The notes under the pieces are model-generated. The model saw nothing but the letters and a program-made list of their open reading frames with translations, ran no database searches and was not told where the DNA came from. Shown here piece after piece: positions 45,570-53,740 of a stretch of 64,000 bases of DNA. Numbering within the stretch: the first letter of the stretch is position 1; each line of letters opens with the position of its first letter. A program made the translations under genes and the position numbers. Origin of the DNA: JAHIQC01 sp964565645. GTDB taxonomy: Bacteria; Actinomycetota; Coriobacteriia; Anaerosomatales; JAHIQC01. The stretch is from positions 1 to 64,000 of the forward strand of contig CAZMFQ010000004.1 of assembly GCA_964565645.1 (NCBI GenBank). Reading direction: 5' to 3'.

Positions 45570-46940
45570 CTACTCCGCGCTCGGCGCGCACTCCCCGGTC
45601 CAGCCCGGCGGCTCGTAGACGCAGTAGGGCTCCGCCTCGAGGTAGTCACCGGTGAGTTCGAGGGCGCGGGCGCGACAACCGCCGCACACGGCCTTGTACT
45701 CACACGCGCCGCACTTGCCCTTCAGGAGCGAGTAGTCGCGCAGGTCGTTGAAGACCTTGCTCTCGGTCCATATCTCGGAGAACGGCTTCTCCTTGACGTT
45801 GCCGAGCTGCATGTCGAAGTAGCCGCACGGCTGGATGTCGCCGACGTGGCTCACGAAGCAGAAGGTGATGCCGCCGAGGCAACCGCGCGTCATCGCGTCG
45901 AGGCCGTACTCCTCGCGCGTGACCTTCTTGCCCTCTTCTTTGGCAAGCTGGCGGATGATCCGGTAGTAGTGCGGCGAGTCGGTCGGCTTGAAGTGGAGCG
46001 GGCTCGTCTTCTGGCGATGGTAGGCCCAGGTGAGCACGCGCTCGTACTCCTCGGGCGGAAGCTCCTTCTCGAGCAGATCGGAGCCACGACCGGTAGGCAC
46101 CAGCATGAAGATATGGAACGCGTCGACGCCGAGTGACTCGGCGAGGTCGTGGATCTCGTCGATCTTGTTTGCGTTCAGGGTGGTGACGGTCGTGTTTATC
46201 TGTACGCCCACGCCGTGGCGCTTGGCGATCTTGATGCCCTCGATGGACTGGTCGAAGCAGCCCGGCTGCCCGCGGAACTCGTCGTGCTCGGCGGCCGTCG
46301 GGAAGTCGATCGAGACGCTGATGCGCGGGATGCGATGCTCGGCCATCTTGGCCGCGATCTCGTCGGTGATCATGGTCGCGTTCGTGCCGATGACCGGCAT
46401 CGCGCCCTTCTCGTGGCAGTAGTCGACGATCTCCCAGATGTCAGGCCGCATGAGCGGCTCGCCGCCGGTGAGGATGATGATCGGGTTCGAGATGGTGACG
46501 ATGTCGTCGATCGTCGCCTTGATCTGGTCGAGCGAGAGCTCGCCGTCATAGTGGCCGAACTCGGCCGCGGCGCGGCAGTGCGCGCACGAGAGGTTGCAGC
46601 TGCGGGTGATCTCCCAGGCGATGATGCGCGGCGCCTTGATGCCGGTGCGCTCCTGGTACGCGAGGGCCTCGGGGCCGCCGCCGGGACGGAAGCCCATGGA
46701 GCGCGCACCGCCGTGACGCTGACGCTCGCCGGGGCCGCCGGGAACTCCGGCGGGGTGTCCGCCGGGATGCCCCATCGGGATACCCGCAGGGTGTCCAAGC
46801 GGGACCGCCACGCCGACCTCGCCGCAACCGGCGGCCGCCTCGGCCATCTCCTGCTCGTCGATCGTGGGAGCGTCGTCTCCGAACGCCTCGTCGAGATCGA
46901 GGTCGGGCCGGGCGTCTGAGTTGCCTACGTTGTCAGCCAT
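45570..46940 (-). CDS. Radical SAM/SPASM protein of the AhbC/AhbD/NirJ haem-biosynthesis group
   Basis: 456 residues. The SAM-binding iron-sulfur cluster motif is CNLSCAHC (Cys115, 119, 122). A typical ILTGGEPLMRPDIWEI follows, and a C-terminal SPASM region is rich in cysteines (GCLGGITFCF, then CGACEYKAVCGGC). AhbC removes acetate side chains from 12,18-didecarboxysirohaem; AhbD converts Fe-coproporphyrin III to haem; NirJ acts in haem d1 synthesis. Placement directly after hemB, in a cluster with sirC, supports a sirohaem-dependent haem role, but I cannot tell AhbC from AhbD. The first 90 residues are unusual: acidic, then three GHP repeats in a Gly/Pro-rich stretch. Confidence 0.82.
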   Translation of the reverse strand: MADNVGNSDARPDLDLDEAFGDDAPTIDEQEMAEAAAGCGEVGVAVPLGHPAGIPMGHPGGHPAGVPGGPGERQRHGGARSMGFRPGGGPEALAYQERTGIKAPRIIAWEITRSCNLSCAHCRAAAEFGHYDGELSLDQIKATIDDIVTISNPIIILTGGEPLMRPDIWEIVDYCHEKGAMPVIGTNATMITDEIAAKMAEHRIPRISVSIDFPTAAEHDEFRGQPGCFDQSIEGIKIAKRHGVGVQINTTVTTLNANKIDEIHDLAESLGVDAFHIFMLVPTGRGSDLLEKELPPEEYERVLTWAYHRQKTSPLHFKPTDSPHYYRIIRQLAKEEGKKVTREEYGLDAMTRGCLGGITFCFVSHVGDIQPCGYFDMQLGNVKEKPFSEIWTESKVFNDLRDYSLLKGKCGACEYKAVCGGCRARALELTGDYLEAEPYCVYEPPGWTGECAPSAE

Positions 46941-47014
46941 GTGGCGTGAGTCCTCCAGATACGGTGTTGAGAGCGATCACTGTCGACGAGCGACCGGCGT
47001 GCCAGAGTCGCGCG

Positions 47015-47995
47015 TCAGTCCTCGGCGAGCCAACGGGCCGCGTCCTTGGCGTGGTACGTCAGGATGAGGTCCGCGCCCGCGCGCTTGAAGCCGAGCAGCG
47101 TCTCAAGCACGATCCGCTTCTCGTCGACCCAACCGTTGGCGGCAGCCGCCTTGACCATGGCGTACTCGCCGCTGACGTTGTAGACCGCGGTGGGATAGGC
47201 GAACTCGTCCTTCACGCGGCGGATGATGTCCATGTAGGCGAGGCCCGGCTTGACCATCACGATGTCGGCGCCCTCGGCGATATCGAGCGCGACCTCGCGC
47301 ATCGCTTCCTCGGAGTTCGCCGCGTCCATCTGGTACGCGCGGCGGTCGCCGAACGCGGGTGCGCTGTCGGCGGCGTCGCGGAACGGGCCGTAGTACGCGC
47401 TCGCGTACTTGGCCGCGTACGACATGATCGGGATGTCGGTGTACCCCTCGGCGTCGAGTGCGGCGCGGATGGCGGCGACGCGACCGTCCATCATGTCGCT
47501 CGGCGCGACCATATCCGCCCCGGCCTCGGCGTGGCTGACGGCCGTCTGGGCGAGCAGCTCGAGCGTCACGTCGTTGATCACGCACCCGGCGTCGTCGAGG
47601 ATCCCGCAGTGGCCATGCGAGGTGTACTCGCACATGCACACGTCTGTGATCACGAAGAACTCGGGGTCGTGCGCCTTGATGGCGCGGATCGCCTGCTGCA
47701 CGATGCCGTCCTCGGCGTACCCGCCGGTGCCCGCCTCGTCCTTGGTCTCCGGTATGCCGAAGAGGATCACTGCGGGGATGCCGAGCGCCTTGAGCTCGTC
47801 GATCTCGGCGGGAAGCTGGTCGAGCGATATGTTGAACACGCCCGGCATCGAGACGACCTCACGGCGCACGCCTTCGCCGAACTCCACGAAGAGCGGGTAG
47901 ATGAGGTCCTGCGGCGAGAGGCTGTTCTCGCGCACCATGGCGCGCAGCGTCTCCGACCTGCGAAGGCGGCGAGGGCGGTACTCGGGGAACTGCAT
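47015..47995 (-). CDS. hemB: Delta-aminolaevulinic acid dehydratase (porphobilinogen synthase)
   Basis: 326 residues, normal length. Condenses two 5-aminolaevulinates to porphobilinogen. It has the zinc-type cysteine cluster DVCMCEYTSHGHCGI. The two active-site lysines lie in SYAAKYASAYYGPFRDAA and MVKPGLAYMDII. ATG 47995 follows GGAGG, and the protein begins PEYRPRRLRRSETLR as is usual. It precedes the radical SAM gene on the same strand with a 74-nt gap; both act in the same pathway. Confidence 0.96.
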   Translation of the reverse strand: MQFPEYRPRRLRRSETLRAMVRENSLSPQDLIYPLFVEFGEGVRREVVSMPGVFNISLDQLPAEIDELKALGIPAVILFGIPETKDEAGTGGYAEDGIVQQAIRAIKAHDPEFFVITDVCMCEYTSHGHCGILDDAGCVINDVTLELLAQTAVSHAEAGADMVAPSDMMDGRVAAIRAALDAEGYTDIPIMSYAAKYASAYYGPFRDAADSAPAFGDRRAYQMDAANSEEAMREVALDIAEGADIVMVKPGLAYMDIIRRVKDEFAYPTAVYNVSGEYAMVKAAAANGWVDEKRIVLETLLGFKRAGADLILTYHAKDAARWLAED

Positions 47996-48044
47996 GGCGT
48001 GCCTCCAGTGACTCGATGGAGCCGGGGTTGCGCGTGCGGCGGTG

Positions 48045-48326
48045 CTACTCGACGAAGTCCTCGACCTTGATGGCTTCCTTCTTCTCGGACTTCTCCTCGG
48101 CAGGAGCCTCGGTCTTGGCCTCAGCGGAAGCGGCCTTGGCGGCGGTGGCACCCGTGGCGAAGTCCACCCAGCGCTTGAGCTGGACGACCGCGACGATCAC
48201 GAGCACGACCATACCGACCCAGTACAGGAACTGGCCGCACCACAGAACGACCTGGATGAGCGCCTGGTTGTTCTGGATCCAGGCGTCGAGTCCGGACGGG
48301 GCCTGCTGGATGAGTGTGGGATCCAT
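48045..48326 (-). CDS. Small single-span membrane protein, unknown
   Basis: 93 residues. An amphipathic N-terminus is followed by one hydrophobic span at about 25-50 (VVLWCGQFLYWVGMVVLVIV). The soluble Ala/Glu/Lys-rich tail contains AEAKTEAPAEEKSEKKEA, which looks disordered. ATG 48326 has GGAG upstream. I know no named family. It lies between tRNA-Ala and hemB on the same strand, 49 nt before hemB, so it could be co-transcribed with hemB. A helper or scaffold role in haem metabolism would be speculation. Confidence 0.65.
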   Translation of the reverse strand: MDPTLIQQAPSGLDAWIQNNQALIQVVLWCGQFLYWVGMVVLVIVAVVQLKRWVDFATGATAAKAASAEAKTEAPAEEKSEKKEAIKVEDFVE

Positions 48327-48426
48327 GTGTTCGCATCTCCTTGTTGCCGCGCCCCGCGAGGCGCACCGTCATGTCCTCATGCAAGTCGAGGCGTCCTGTG
48401 TGCAGGCCGCCTCGACATTGATCCTG

Positions 48427-48502
48427 TGGTGGAGACGAGGAGATTCGAACTCCCGACCTCTGCCTTGCGAAGGCAGCGCTCTCCCAACTGAGCCACGTCC
48501 CC
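48427..48502 (-). tRNA. tRNA-Ala (anticodon CGC)
   Basis: 76 nt including an encoded CCA end. The acceptor stem GGGGACG/CGTCTCC has one G-U pair. The D arm is in GTGGCTCAGTTGGGAGAGC. The anticodon stem-loop CTGCC-TTCGCAA-GGCAG reads anticodon CGC (codon GCG, alanine). The T arm has GTTCGAATC. The fold is complete. Confidence 0.96.
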
Positions 48503-48540
48503 GAAATGGGTAGCTTGCGGCGGGCCGCAAAGCAGTAAAC

Positions 48541-48569
48541 AGGATGCCCACCACAGCGAGGTTTGTCAA
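48541..48569 (-). promoter_or_regulatory. Possible promoter of tRNA-Ala
   Basis: A perfect -35 TTGACA (48569-48564) with a poor -10 CATCCT (48546-48541) at 17 nt on the minus strand, about 40 nt upstream of the tRNA. Confidence 0.4.
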
Positions 48570-48747
48570 TGCGGAAACCCGCCGGGAGCAGGCACTGCCT
48601 CGGCGCGACCGCCGATACGTGACTCGATGGTCCGACTGGCGCGCTTCGCATCGCAAGGGGCGGACGGGGTTTCGGGTGACGACCATCGGGTATAGAAGCG
48701 AACGGGTGACAACGCTTGATCGCGTCGTTCAACTGGGGGGAACGCGT

Positions 48748-50340
48748 ATGTCGACCGTCGCCATCGACGACGCATCGCGGCGCCGCGCGTTGTTCGCGTC
48801 GACGCTGGGTGTCGCTGCGGTGGTCGCGCTCATCCCGGTCAGCAGGACGAACTACCTTCTCTTTCACACACTGCTTGAGTTACTGACGACATCGATAGCG
48901 TTCGGCGGGTTCGTCGTGGCCTGGAACACCCGGGACATCGCCGAGAACAGGTACACCGCCAAACTCGGAATAGGGCTTGCGTTCGTCGGCCTCGTGACGC
49001 TCCTGCACGCCATCGCATATAGGGGGATGGGCGTCTTCCCGGACGTCGGCGCCAATCTCCCCACACAACTCTGGATCCTCTCTCGGGCGCTGCTCGCAGG
49101 GGCGTTCGCGGTCGCGGGCCTCTCGCTGTACGTGCGGGTCGCTCCCGTGTTCGCATGGGCGGGCTTCGCCACCGCCACCGTTCTGGGGCTCGTGTCCATC
49201 TTCGTCAAGTGGGGATTCCCCGTGATGTTCGTGGAAGGATCAGGCCTCACGCCGATCAAGATCTGGCTGGAGTACGCGATCATGGTCGTGATGGTGATCA
49301 GCGGGATCCTGCTATGGCGTGGTCGGGCGAGCTTCGGCGGCCGGGTCGTCAACATGATGCTCGCGGGGCTCATAGCCATGATCGCCGCAGAGCTCTCCTT
49401 CACCCTGTATGTGGACGTGTACGGATTCTTCAACTTCCTCGGACACGTGCTCACGCTCATCGGCTTCATGCTCCTGTACGCTGCGATCATCGACACGGGA
49501 CTCCGACGGCCGACGTCGCTGCTCTTTCACGACCTTGAGCAGCGCGAACAGAGCGAGCGAGCGGCAGCGGCATCACTCGAACGGGCGAACCTGCGTCTTC
49601 GCGTACTCGTCGCCGACCTGGAGGCGACCAACCGGCGACTTGACGAAGCGACCAACGCAAAGGGCGAGTTCCTGCGCAACGTCAGCCACGAGTTGCGCAC
49701 GCCGCTCAACTCCATCATCGGGTTCTCGGAGATCCTTTCCCGCGGCATGGCGGGGCCCTTGAACGAAGAGCAGTCCAGGCAGTTGGAGATGATCCACGCT
49801 GCCGGGGCGCATCTCCTCGAACTGGTCGAGGAACTGCTCGACCTGTCACGCATCGAGGAGGGGCGACTGCACCTCACGCTGACGGACTTCGACGCGCGCG
49901 AGATCGCCGCCACCGCCATCGCGATGGTACGACCTATGGCCGATGAGAAGCAGATCGAACTCTCGTGCGGCCTGCCGGAGAACACGGTGATGATCCATTC
50001 GGATGCTGTTCGCGTGGAGCAGATCCTGCTGAATCTCCTTGGGAACGCCGTCAAGTACACCGAGGCCGGACGGATACGCCTCGACGTCACCGCAGATGAT
50101 GACTGGGTGGATTTCGGTGTGACCGACACCGGCATCGGCATACCCGCCGACGGGCTACAGGCCTGCTTCGAGGTCTTCTACCGAGCGGGCGAACCTACCG
50201 AGAAGGGATCAGGGCTGGGCCTTCCGGTGTCGAAGCATCTAGCCTCGGCGCTTGGCGGCGATATCCTCGCCCAGAGTGAGCCGGGCAGCGGATCGGTGTT
50301 CACGCTACGACTACCCTCGATGGCCGAGGAGACCGCCTAG
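48748..50340 (+). CDS. Multi-pass membrane histidine kinase
   Basis: 530 residues from ATG 48748 (GGGGGG, 7-nt spacing). The first 260 residues hold seven or eight transmembrane segments, reminiscent of a MASE-type membrane sensor, then a short coiled coil (LERANLRLRVLVADLEATN). The HisKA domain has the phospho-acceptor in NVSHELRTPLNSIIGFSEI. The ATPase has ILLNLLGNAVKYTEA, DTGIGIP and GSGLGLPVSKH. It is the only plus-strand gene inside the haem cluster and converges on hemD with a 4-nt overlap. No response regulator is adjacent. The signal is unknown; membrane or redox state would be a guess. Confidence 0.9.
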   Translation: MSTVAIDDASRRRALFASTLGVAAVVALIPVSRTNYLLFHTLLELLTTSIAFGGFVVAWNTRDIAENRYTAKLGIGLAFVGLVTLLHAIAYRGMGVFPDVGANLPTQLWILSRALLAGAFAVAGLSLYVRVAPVFAWAGFATATVLGLVSIFVKWGFPVMFVEGSGLTPIKIWLEYAIMVVMVISGILLWRGRASFGGRVVNMMLAGLIAMIAAELSFTLYVDVYGFFNFLGHVLTLIGFMLLYAAIIDTGLRRPTSLLFHDLEQREQSERAAAASLERANLRLRVLVADLEATNRRLDEATNAKGEFLRNVSHELRTPLNSIIGFSEILSRGMAGPLNEEQSRQLEMIHAAGAHLLELVEELLDLSRIEEGRLHLTLTDFDAREIAATAIAMVRPMADEKQIELSCGLPENTVMIHSDAVRVEQILLNLLGNAVKYTEAGRIRLDVTADDDWVDFGVTDTGIGIPADGLQACFEVFYRAGEPTEKGSGLGLPVSKHLASALGGDILAQSEPGSGSVFTLRLPSMAEETA

Positions 50341-51176
50341 GACGCGTCGTGTGGCCGTCCGTCCGGGGTCAGGGCCCCCACCGCACGAACCAGCGCGTCG
50401 ACAAGCCCGTCGGACGTGTGCTCAGGCGCCTCGGCGAACGGTTCGATCCCGGCGGCCCGCAACGCGTCGGAGGTCACGGGCCCGATCGAGACCGATCTCA
50501 GTCCGCGCACCGTGCCCGCGGCATCCGTCGACTCGAACATCCGAAGGAAGTTGCGGACCGTGGACGGTGAGGTGAACGTCACGATGTCGGCGTCGCCGCG
50601 CGCTATATGCGCCACGACCTCCGGATCCGCATCTGCCGGCATGGTCCGATACACCGGCACAACGTCGATGATCGCACCTGCCGCGCGGAGCGCCTCGGGC
50701 AGCACCTCGCGGGCCTGTTGCGCCCGGGGGAGCAGGACCCGCGTCCCGCGTCCCAGACCGAGCGATGCGAAGCCGTCGATGAGCGACTCGGCTACCGCCT
50801 CCTCGGGCACGTAGTCCGGGCGTATGCCCTCTTCCATGCAACGCGCCGCCGTGGCGGGTCCCACCGCCGCTACCTTGCGCTCCGCCATCTCGTCGACAAG
50901 GCGTCCCATGTCCATCCCTCTGGACCTCGCACGACCCAGGAAGCGATCGAGCGCGTTCGCGGAGGTGAACACCACCCAGTCGTAGGCGCACAGACCATCG
51001 AGCGCGGCGTCGACGGGCGACCAATCCTCAGGGTCGACAAGCGCGATGACCGGCAAAGCGAGGACATCGGCCCCCTGCTCCTCCAGCATGCGAACGAGTC
51101 CCGCCGACTGCGCACGCGCCCTCGTGACGATCACGGTGTGACCGGCGAGCGCGCGCGCAGGTCGTGCAGCGTCCAT
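50337..51176 (-). CDS. hemD: Uroporphyrinogen-III synthase
   Basis: 279 residues, family length about 250-270. Cyclises hydroxymethylbilane to uroporphyrinogen III with inversion of ring D, the last common step before the sirohaem branch. Sequence identity within this family is low. Supporting features are HTVIVTRARAQSAGL at the start, WVVFTSANALDRFLG, VAAVGPATAARCME, and DIVTFTSPSTVRNFL with a following VSIGPVTSDALRAAG. It is 3 nt downstream of hemC. No fused methyltransferase (CobA) domain is present, so SUMT activity must come from elsewhere. Confidence 0.9.
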   Translation of the reverse strand: MDAARPARALAGHTVIVTRARAQSAGLVRMLEEQGADVLALPVIALVDPEDWSPVDAALDGLCAYDWVVFTSANALDRFLGRARSRGMDMGRLVDEMAERKVAAVGPATAARCMEEGIRPDYVPEEAVAESLIDGFASLGLGRGTRVLLPRAQQAREVLPEALRAAGAIIDVVPVYRTMPADADPEVVAHIARGDADIVTFTSPSTVRNFLRMFESTDAAGTVRGLRSVSIGPVTSDALRAAGIEPFAEAPEHTSDGLVDALVRAVGALTPDGRPHDAS

Positions 51177-51179
51177 CGA

Positions 51180-52148
51180 TCAGGTCTCCAGCAGCGCGTC
51201 GACGCCGCCCTCGTCGGCAGCGGCGCGGATGGCCGCGAGGATCTCGACCGCGCCCATCTCCTTGAGGCTCGCGACCATGCGGTCACCGAGGCCGACCGGA
51301 TCCTCGGCGGAGCCCTCGAGGTGGTCACGCAGGATCGTGGTGCCATCGACGGACCCGACCATCGCGTCCATCACGAGCTTGCCGCCCTCATAGCGGCAGT
51401 ACGCGCCGATCGGGACCTGGCAGCCGCCGTCGAGCATGCGCATGACCACACGCTCGGCGGTCACACACTCCATCGTCTCGGGATGGCCGATGGCCTCCAT
51501 CACGTGGCGCATGAACTCGTCGTCCTCGCGGATCTCGATGCCGATCGCTCCCTGGCCCACCGCGGAGATCATCTGCGTGGTCGGGATGTAACTCGTGATG
51601 CGCTCGGCCCAGCCCATACGCGTGATGCCGGCGCTCGCGAGGATGACCGCGTCGACCTCGCCGTTCTCGGCCTTGCGCATGCGGGTGTCGAGGTTGCCGC
51701 GGACGTCCACGATCTCGAGGTCCGGGCGCAGCGCGCGCACCTGCGCGACGCGACGCAGGCTCGAGGTACCCATGCGGGCACCCTGCGGAAGCGTGTCGAG
51801 GTCGTACCCGGCGCCGCTCACGATGGCGTCGCGCGGATCGACGCGCTCGGGCATCGCCGCGATATACAGGCCCTCGGGAAGCTGCGTGGGAACATCCTTC
51901 ATGGAGTGGACGCACAGGTCGACCGTGCCCGCCAAGAGCTCGACCTCGAGCTCCTTGGTGAACAGCCCCTTGCCGCCGACCTTGGCGAGCGGGACGTCGA
52001 GGATCTTGTCGCCGGTCGTCTTGATGATCTTGAGCTCGACGGGCAACCCCGTGATCTCCTCGACCTTGGCCTTGATGTACTCGGACTGCCACAGGGCGAG
52101 CTTGCTGCCCCGGGTACCGATCACAAGCTTCTCGCGGCTAGTAGCCAA
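51180..52148 (-). CDS. hemC: Hydroxymethylbilane synthase (porphobilinogen deaminase)
   Basis: Polymerises four porphobilinogens on a dipyrromethane cofactor. The N-terminus has VIGTRGSKLALWQSEY; further motifs are VHSMKDVP, GTSSLRR and the cofactor-attachment cysteine in MLDGGCQVPIGAYC. The start is uncertain: TTG 52148 has GGGAG at 6-nt spacing and begins just before the fold (322 residues). An ATG at 52172, with GGAG 10 nt upstream, would give 330 residues and overlap hemA by 35 nt. Either way it overlaps or abuts hemA and is translationally coupled to it. Confidence 0.94.
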   Translation of the reverse strand: MATSREKLVIGTRGSKLALWQSEYIKAKVEEITGLPVELKIIKTTGDKILDVPLAKVGGKGLFTKELEVELLAGTVDLCVHSMKDVPTQLPEGLYIAAMPERVDPRDAIVSGAGYDLDTLPQGARMGTSSLRRVAQVRALRPDLEIVDVRGNLDTRMRKAENGEVDAVILASAGITRMGWAERITSYIPTTQMISAVGQGAIGIEIREDDEFMRHVMEAIGHPETMECVTAERVVMRMLDGGCQVPIGAYCRYEGGKLVMDAMVGSVDGTTILRDHLEGSAEDPVGLGDRMVASLKEMGAVEILAAIRAAADEGGVDALLET

Positions 52149-53520
52149 CGGTGTCTCCCATCTCCATGTCATCACGCTTGTTCTCCTCGGCGGCCTTGTT
52201 CGCCCTGCCGAGGAGTGTCTTGAGCAACCCACCGTGCGGGTTCTTGCCTTCGGGGTTCGTATCGAGGCCGTAGAGGTACCGGGCGGCCTCGACGTAAGCG
52301 ACGCCGTAGCGCTCGCCCGCGACGTTCTTGAGGCGGCTCGTGGGGCCGTGGAGCATCTTGTTCACGATCGACTGCGAGAGCATCTCGACCGTCTGGATCT
52401 CCTTCTCGGAAAGGCCGCCGAGGCGCTTCATCGCCTTCTCGAGCTCGGCTGCGCGGATCGCGTCGGCTTTGGCGCGCATCGCAGCCACGGTCGGCACGAC
52501 CTCCATCGACTCGAGCCAGCGCTCGAACTCGCCCATCTCCTCGGCGATTATGACCTCGGCGCGCTCTGCCTCGCGCATGCGCTCCTCGAGGTTGGACTCG
52601 ACCACACCGTTGAGGCTGTCGATGTCGTAGAGGAACACGTCGGGGAGCGCGTTGACGCCGGGATCGACGTCACGCGGCAGTGCGATGTCGATGAAGAACA
52701 GCGGACGGCCGCGGCGGCCCTTGAGGGCGCCCGCGACCTCGTCGCGCGTGATGACGTATCCGGTCGCGGCGGTCGACGAGATGACGATGTCGGCGTCGCG
52801 CATCCGCTCGAAGAGCTGGTCGTACGGGATAGCGACTCCGGCGAAGCGCTCGGCGAGCTCCTCGGCGCGCTCGAAGGTCCTGTTCGCGACGAGCACGTTG
52901 CACACGCCGTTGCTGCACAGGTGCTTGGCCGTGAGCTCGCTCATCTTGCCGGCGCCGACCACGAGCACGGTACGGCCCTCGAGCGTGTCGAAGACCTTCT
53001 TGGCCAGCTCGACCGCGGCATAGCTGATCGAGACGGCCGCCTCGCCGATGGCGGTCTCGGTGCGGACGCGCTTGCCGACCTCGAAGCTCTGCCGGAACAG
53101 GCGGTTGAAGATGCGGCCCGTCCCGTTGTGCTCGAACCCGGACTCGTAGGCCTCTTTCACCTGGCCGAGGATCTGCGCCTCACCGATCACCATCGAGTCC
53201 AGGGACGCCACCACGCGGAACAGGTGATGGACGACCGCCTCGCCCTCCTTGATGTAGAGGTAGCGCACGAGGTCGTGGCGGTCCAGGTCGTGGTACTCGC
53301 ATATGAAGTCGATGACGGCGCCCGGCCCGTCGGCGCCCGAGGCCGTGACGGCGTAGATCTCGGTGCGGTTGCACGTCGAGACGATGACCGCCTCGACGAC
53401 CTCGGCCGAGGATGTGAGGAGCGTGAGCGCTTCCTCCTGGCGGTTGGCCGGGAAGGTGAGCTTCTCTCGGATCTCTATGGGAGCGGTCTTATGGCTGAGA
53501 CCGACCAGCGTCAGATGCAT
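52138..53520 (-). CDS. hemA: Glutamyl-tRNA reductase
   Basis: 460 residues. First committed and usually regulated step of C5 tetrapyrrole synthesis (glutamyl-tRNA to glutamate-1-semialdehyde). The N-terminal catalytic domain has LVGLSHKTAPIEIREKL and the catalytic cysteine Cys50 in VSTCNRTEIYAV. The NADPH domain has VLVVGAGKMSELTAKHL, and the C-terminal dimerisation helix is normal. It heads the hemA-hemC-hemD operon and is preceded by a 220-nt region with a promoter and an unusual repeated element shared with the ccmE promoter. The ribosome-binding site before ATG 53520 is weak. Confidence 0.96.
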   Translation of the reverse strand: MHLTLVGLSHKTAPIEIREKLTFPANRQEEALTLLTSSAEVVEAVIVSTCNRTEIYAVTASGADGPGAVIDFICEYHDLDRHDLVRYLYIKEGEAVVHHLFRVVASLDSMVIGEAQILGQVKEAYESGFEHNGTGRIFNRLFRQSFEVGKRVRTETAIGEAAVSISYAAVELAKKVFDTLEGRTVLVVGAGKMSELTAKHLCSNGVCNVLVANRTFERAEELAERFAGVAIPYDQLFERMRDADIVISSTAATGYVITRDEVAGALKGRRGRPLFFIDIALPRDVDPGVNALPDVFLYDIDSLNGVVESNLEERMREAERAEVIIAEEMGEFERWLESMEVVPTVAAMRAKADAIRAAELEKAMKRLGGLSEKEIQTVEMLSQSIVNKMLHGPTSRLKNVAGERYGVAYVEAARYLYGLDTNPEGKNPHGGLLKTLLGRANKAAEENKRDDMEMGDTVGY

Positions 53521-53563
53521 GCGATGTCCAAGAAATGGGTTCGCCCTCGCCGGAGCGGTGCGT

Positions 53564-53646
53564 GGTGTTCAGGCAAGCAGGCCCGGCGAGGGCGATATCG
53601 TATGCAGCGCATAAAGAAACACGCACCTTCTGCACGTTGCCTGAAC
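53564..53646 (-). promoter_or_regulatory. Inverted pair of a shared element in the hemA leader
   Basis: Plus-strand 53564-53582 reads GGTGTTCAGGCAAGCAGGC, and 53637-53646 reads TTGCCTGAAC. On the hemA transcript these give GTTCAGGCAA at the very 5' end and TTGCCTGAAC about 65 nt later, a perfect 10-nt inverted repeat able to pair. The 19-nt copy also occurs, in opposite orientation, at the ccmE promoter (61450-61468). Candidate operator or regulatory RNA element. Confidence 0.55.
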
Positions 53647-53652
53647 ATGGTC

Positions 53653-53682
53653 AGTCTACCATCCGAGCCGCTTACGCCGCAA
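53653..53682 (-). promoter_or_regulatory. Promoter of hemA-hemC-hemD
   Basis: Minus-strand -35 TTGCGG (53682-53677), an 18-nt spacer containing GATGG, and -10 TAGACT (53658-53653). It aligns closely with the ccmE promoter (TTGTCG, 17 nt, TAGTAT). Transcription would start about 53646, right at the shared TTCAGGCAA element. Confidence 0.55.
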
Positions 53683-53740
53683 TTTCCATGCCTGCTCGCA
53701 AGAGTCGGGAAAGCCTTGTCCGGATGCGGGGTCATGGGGT

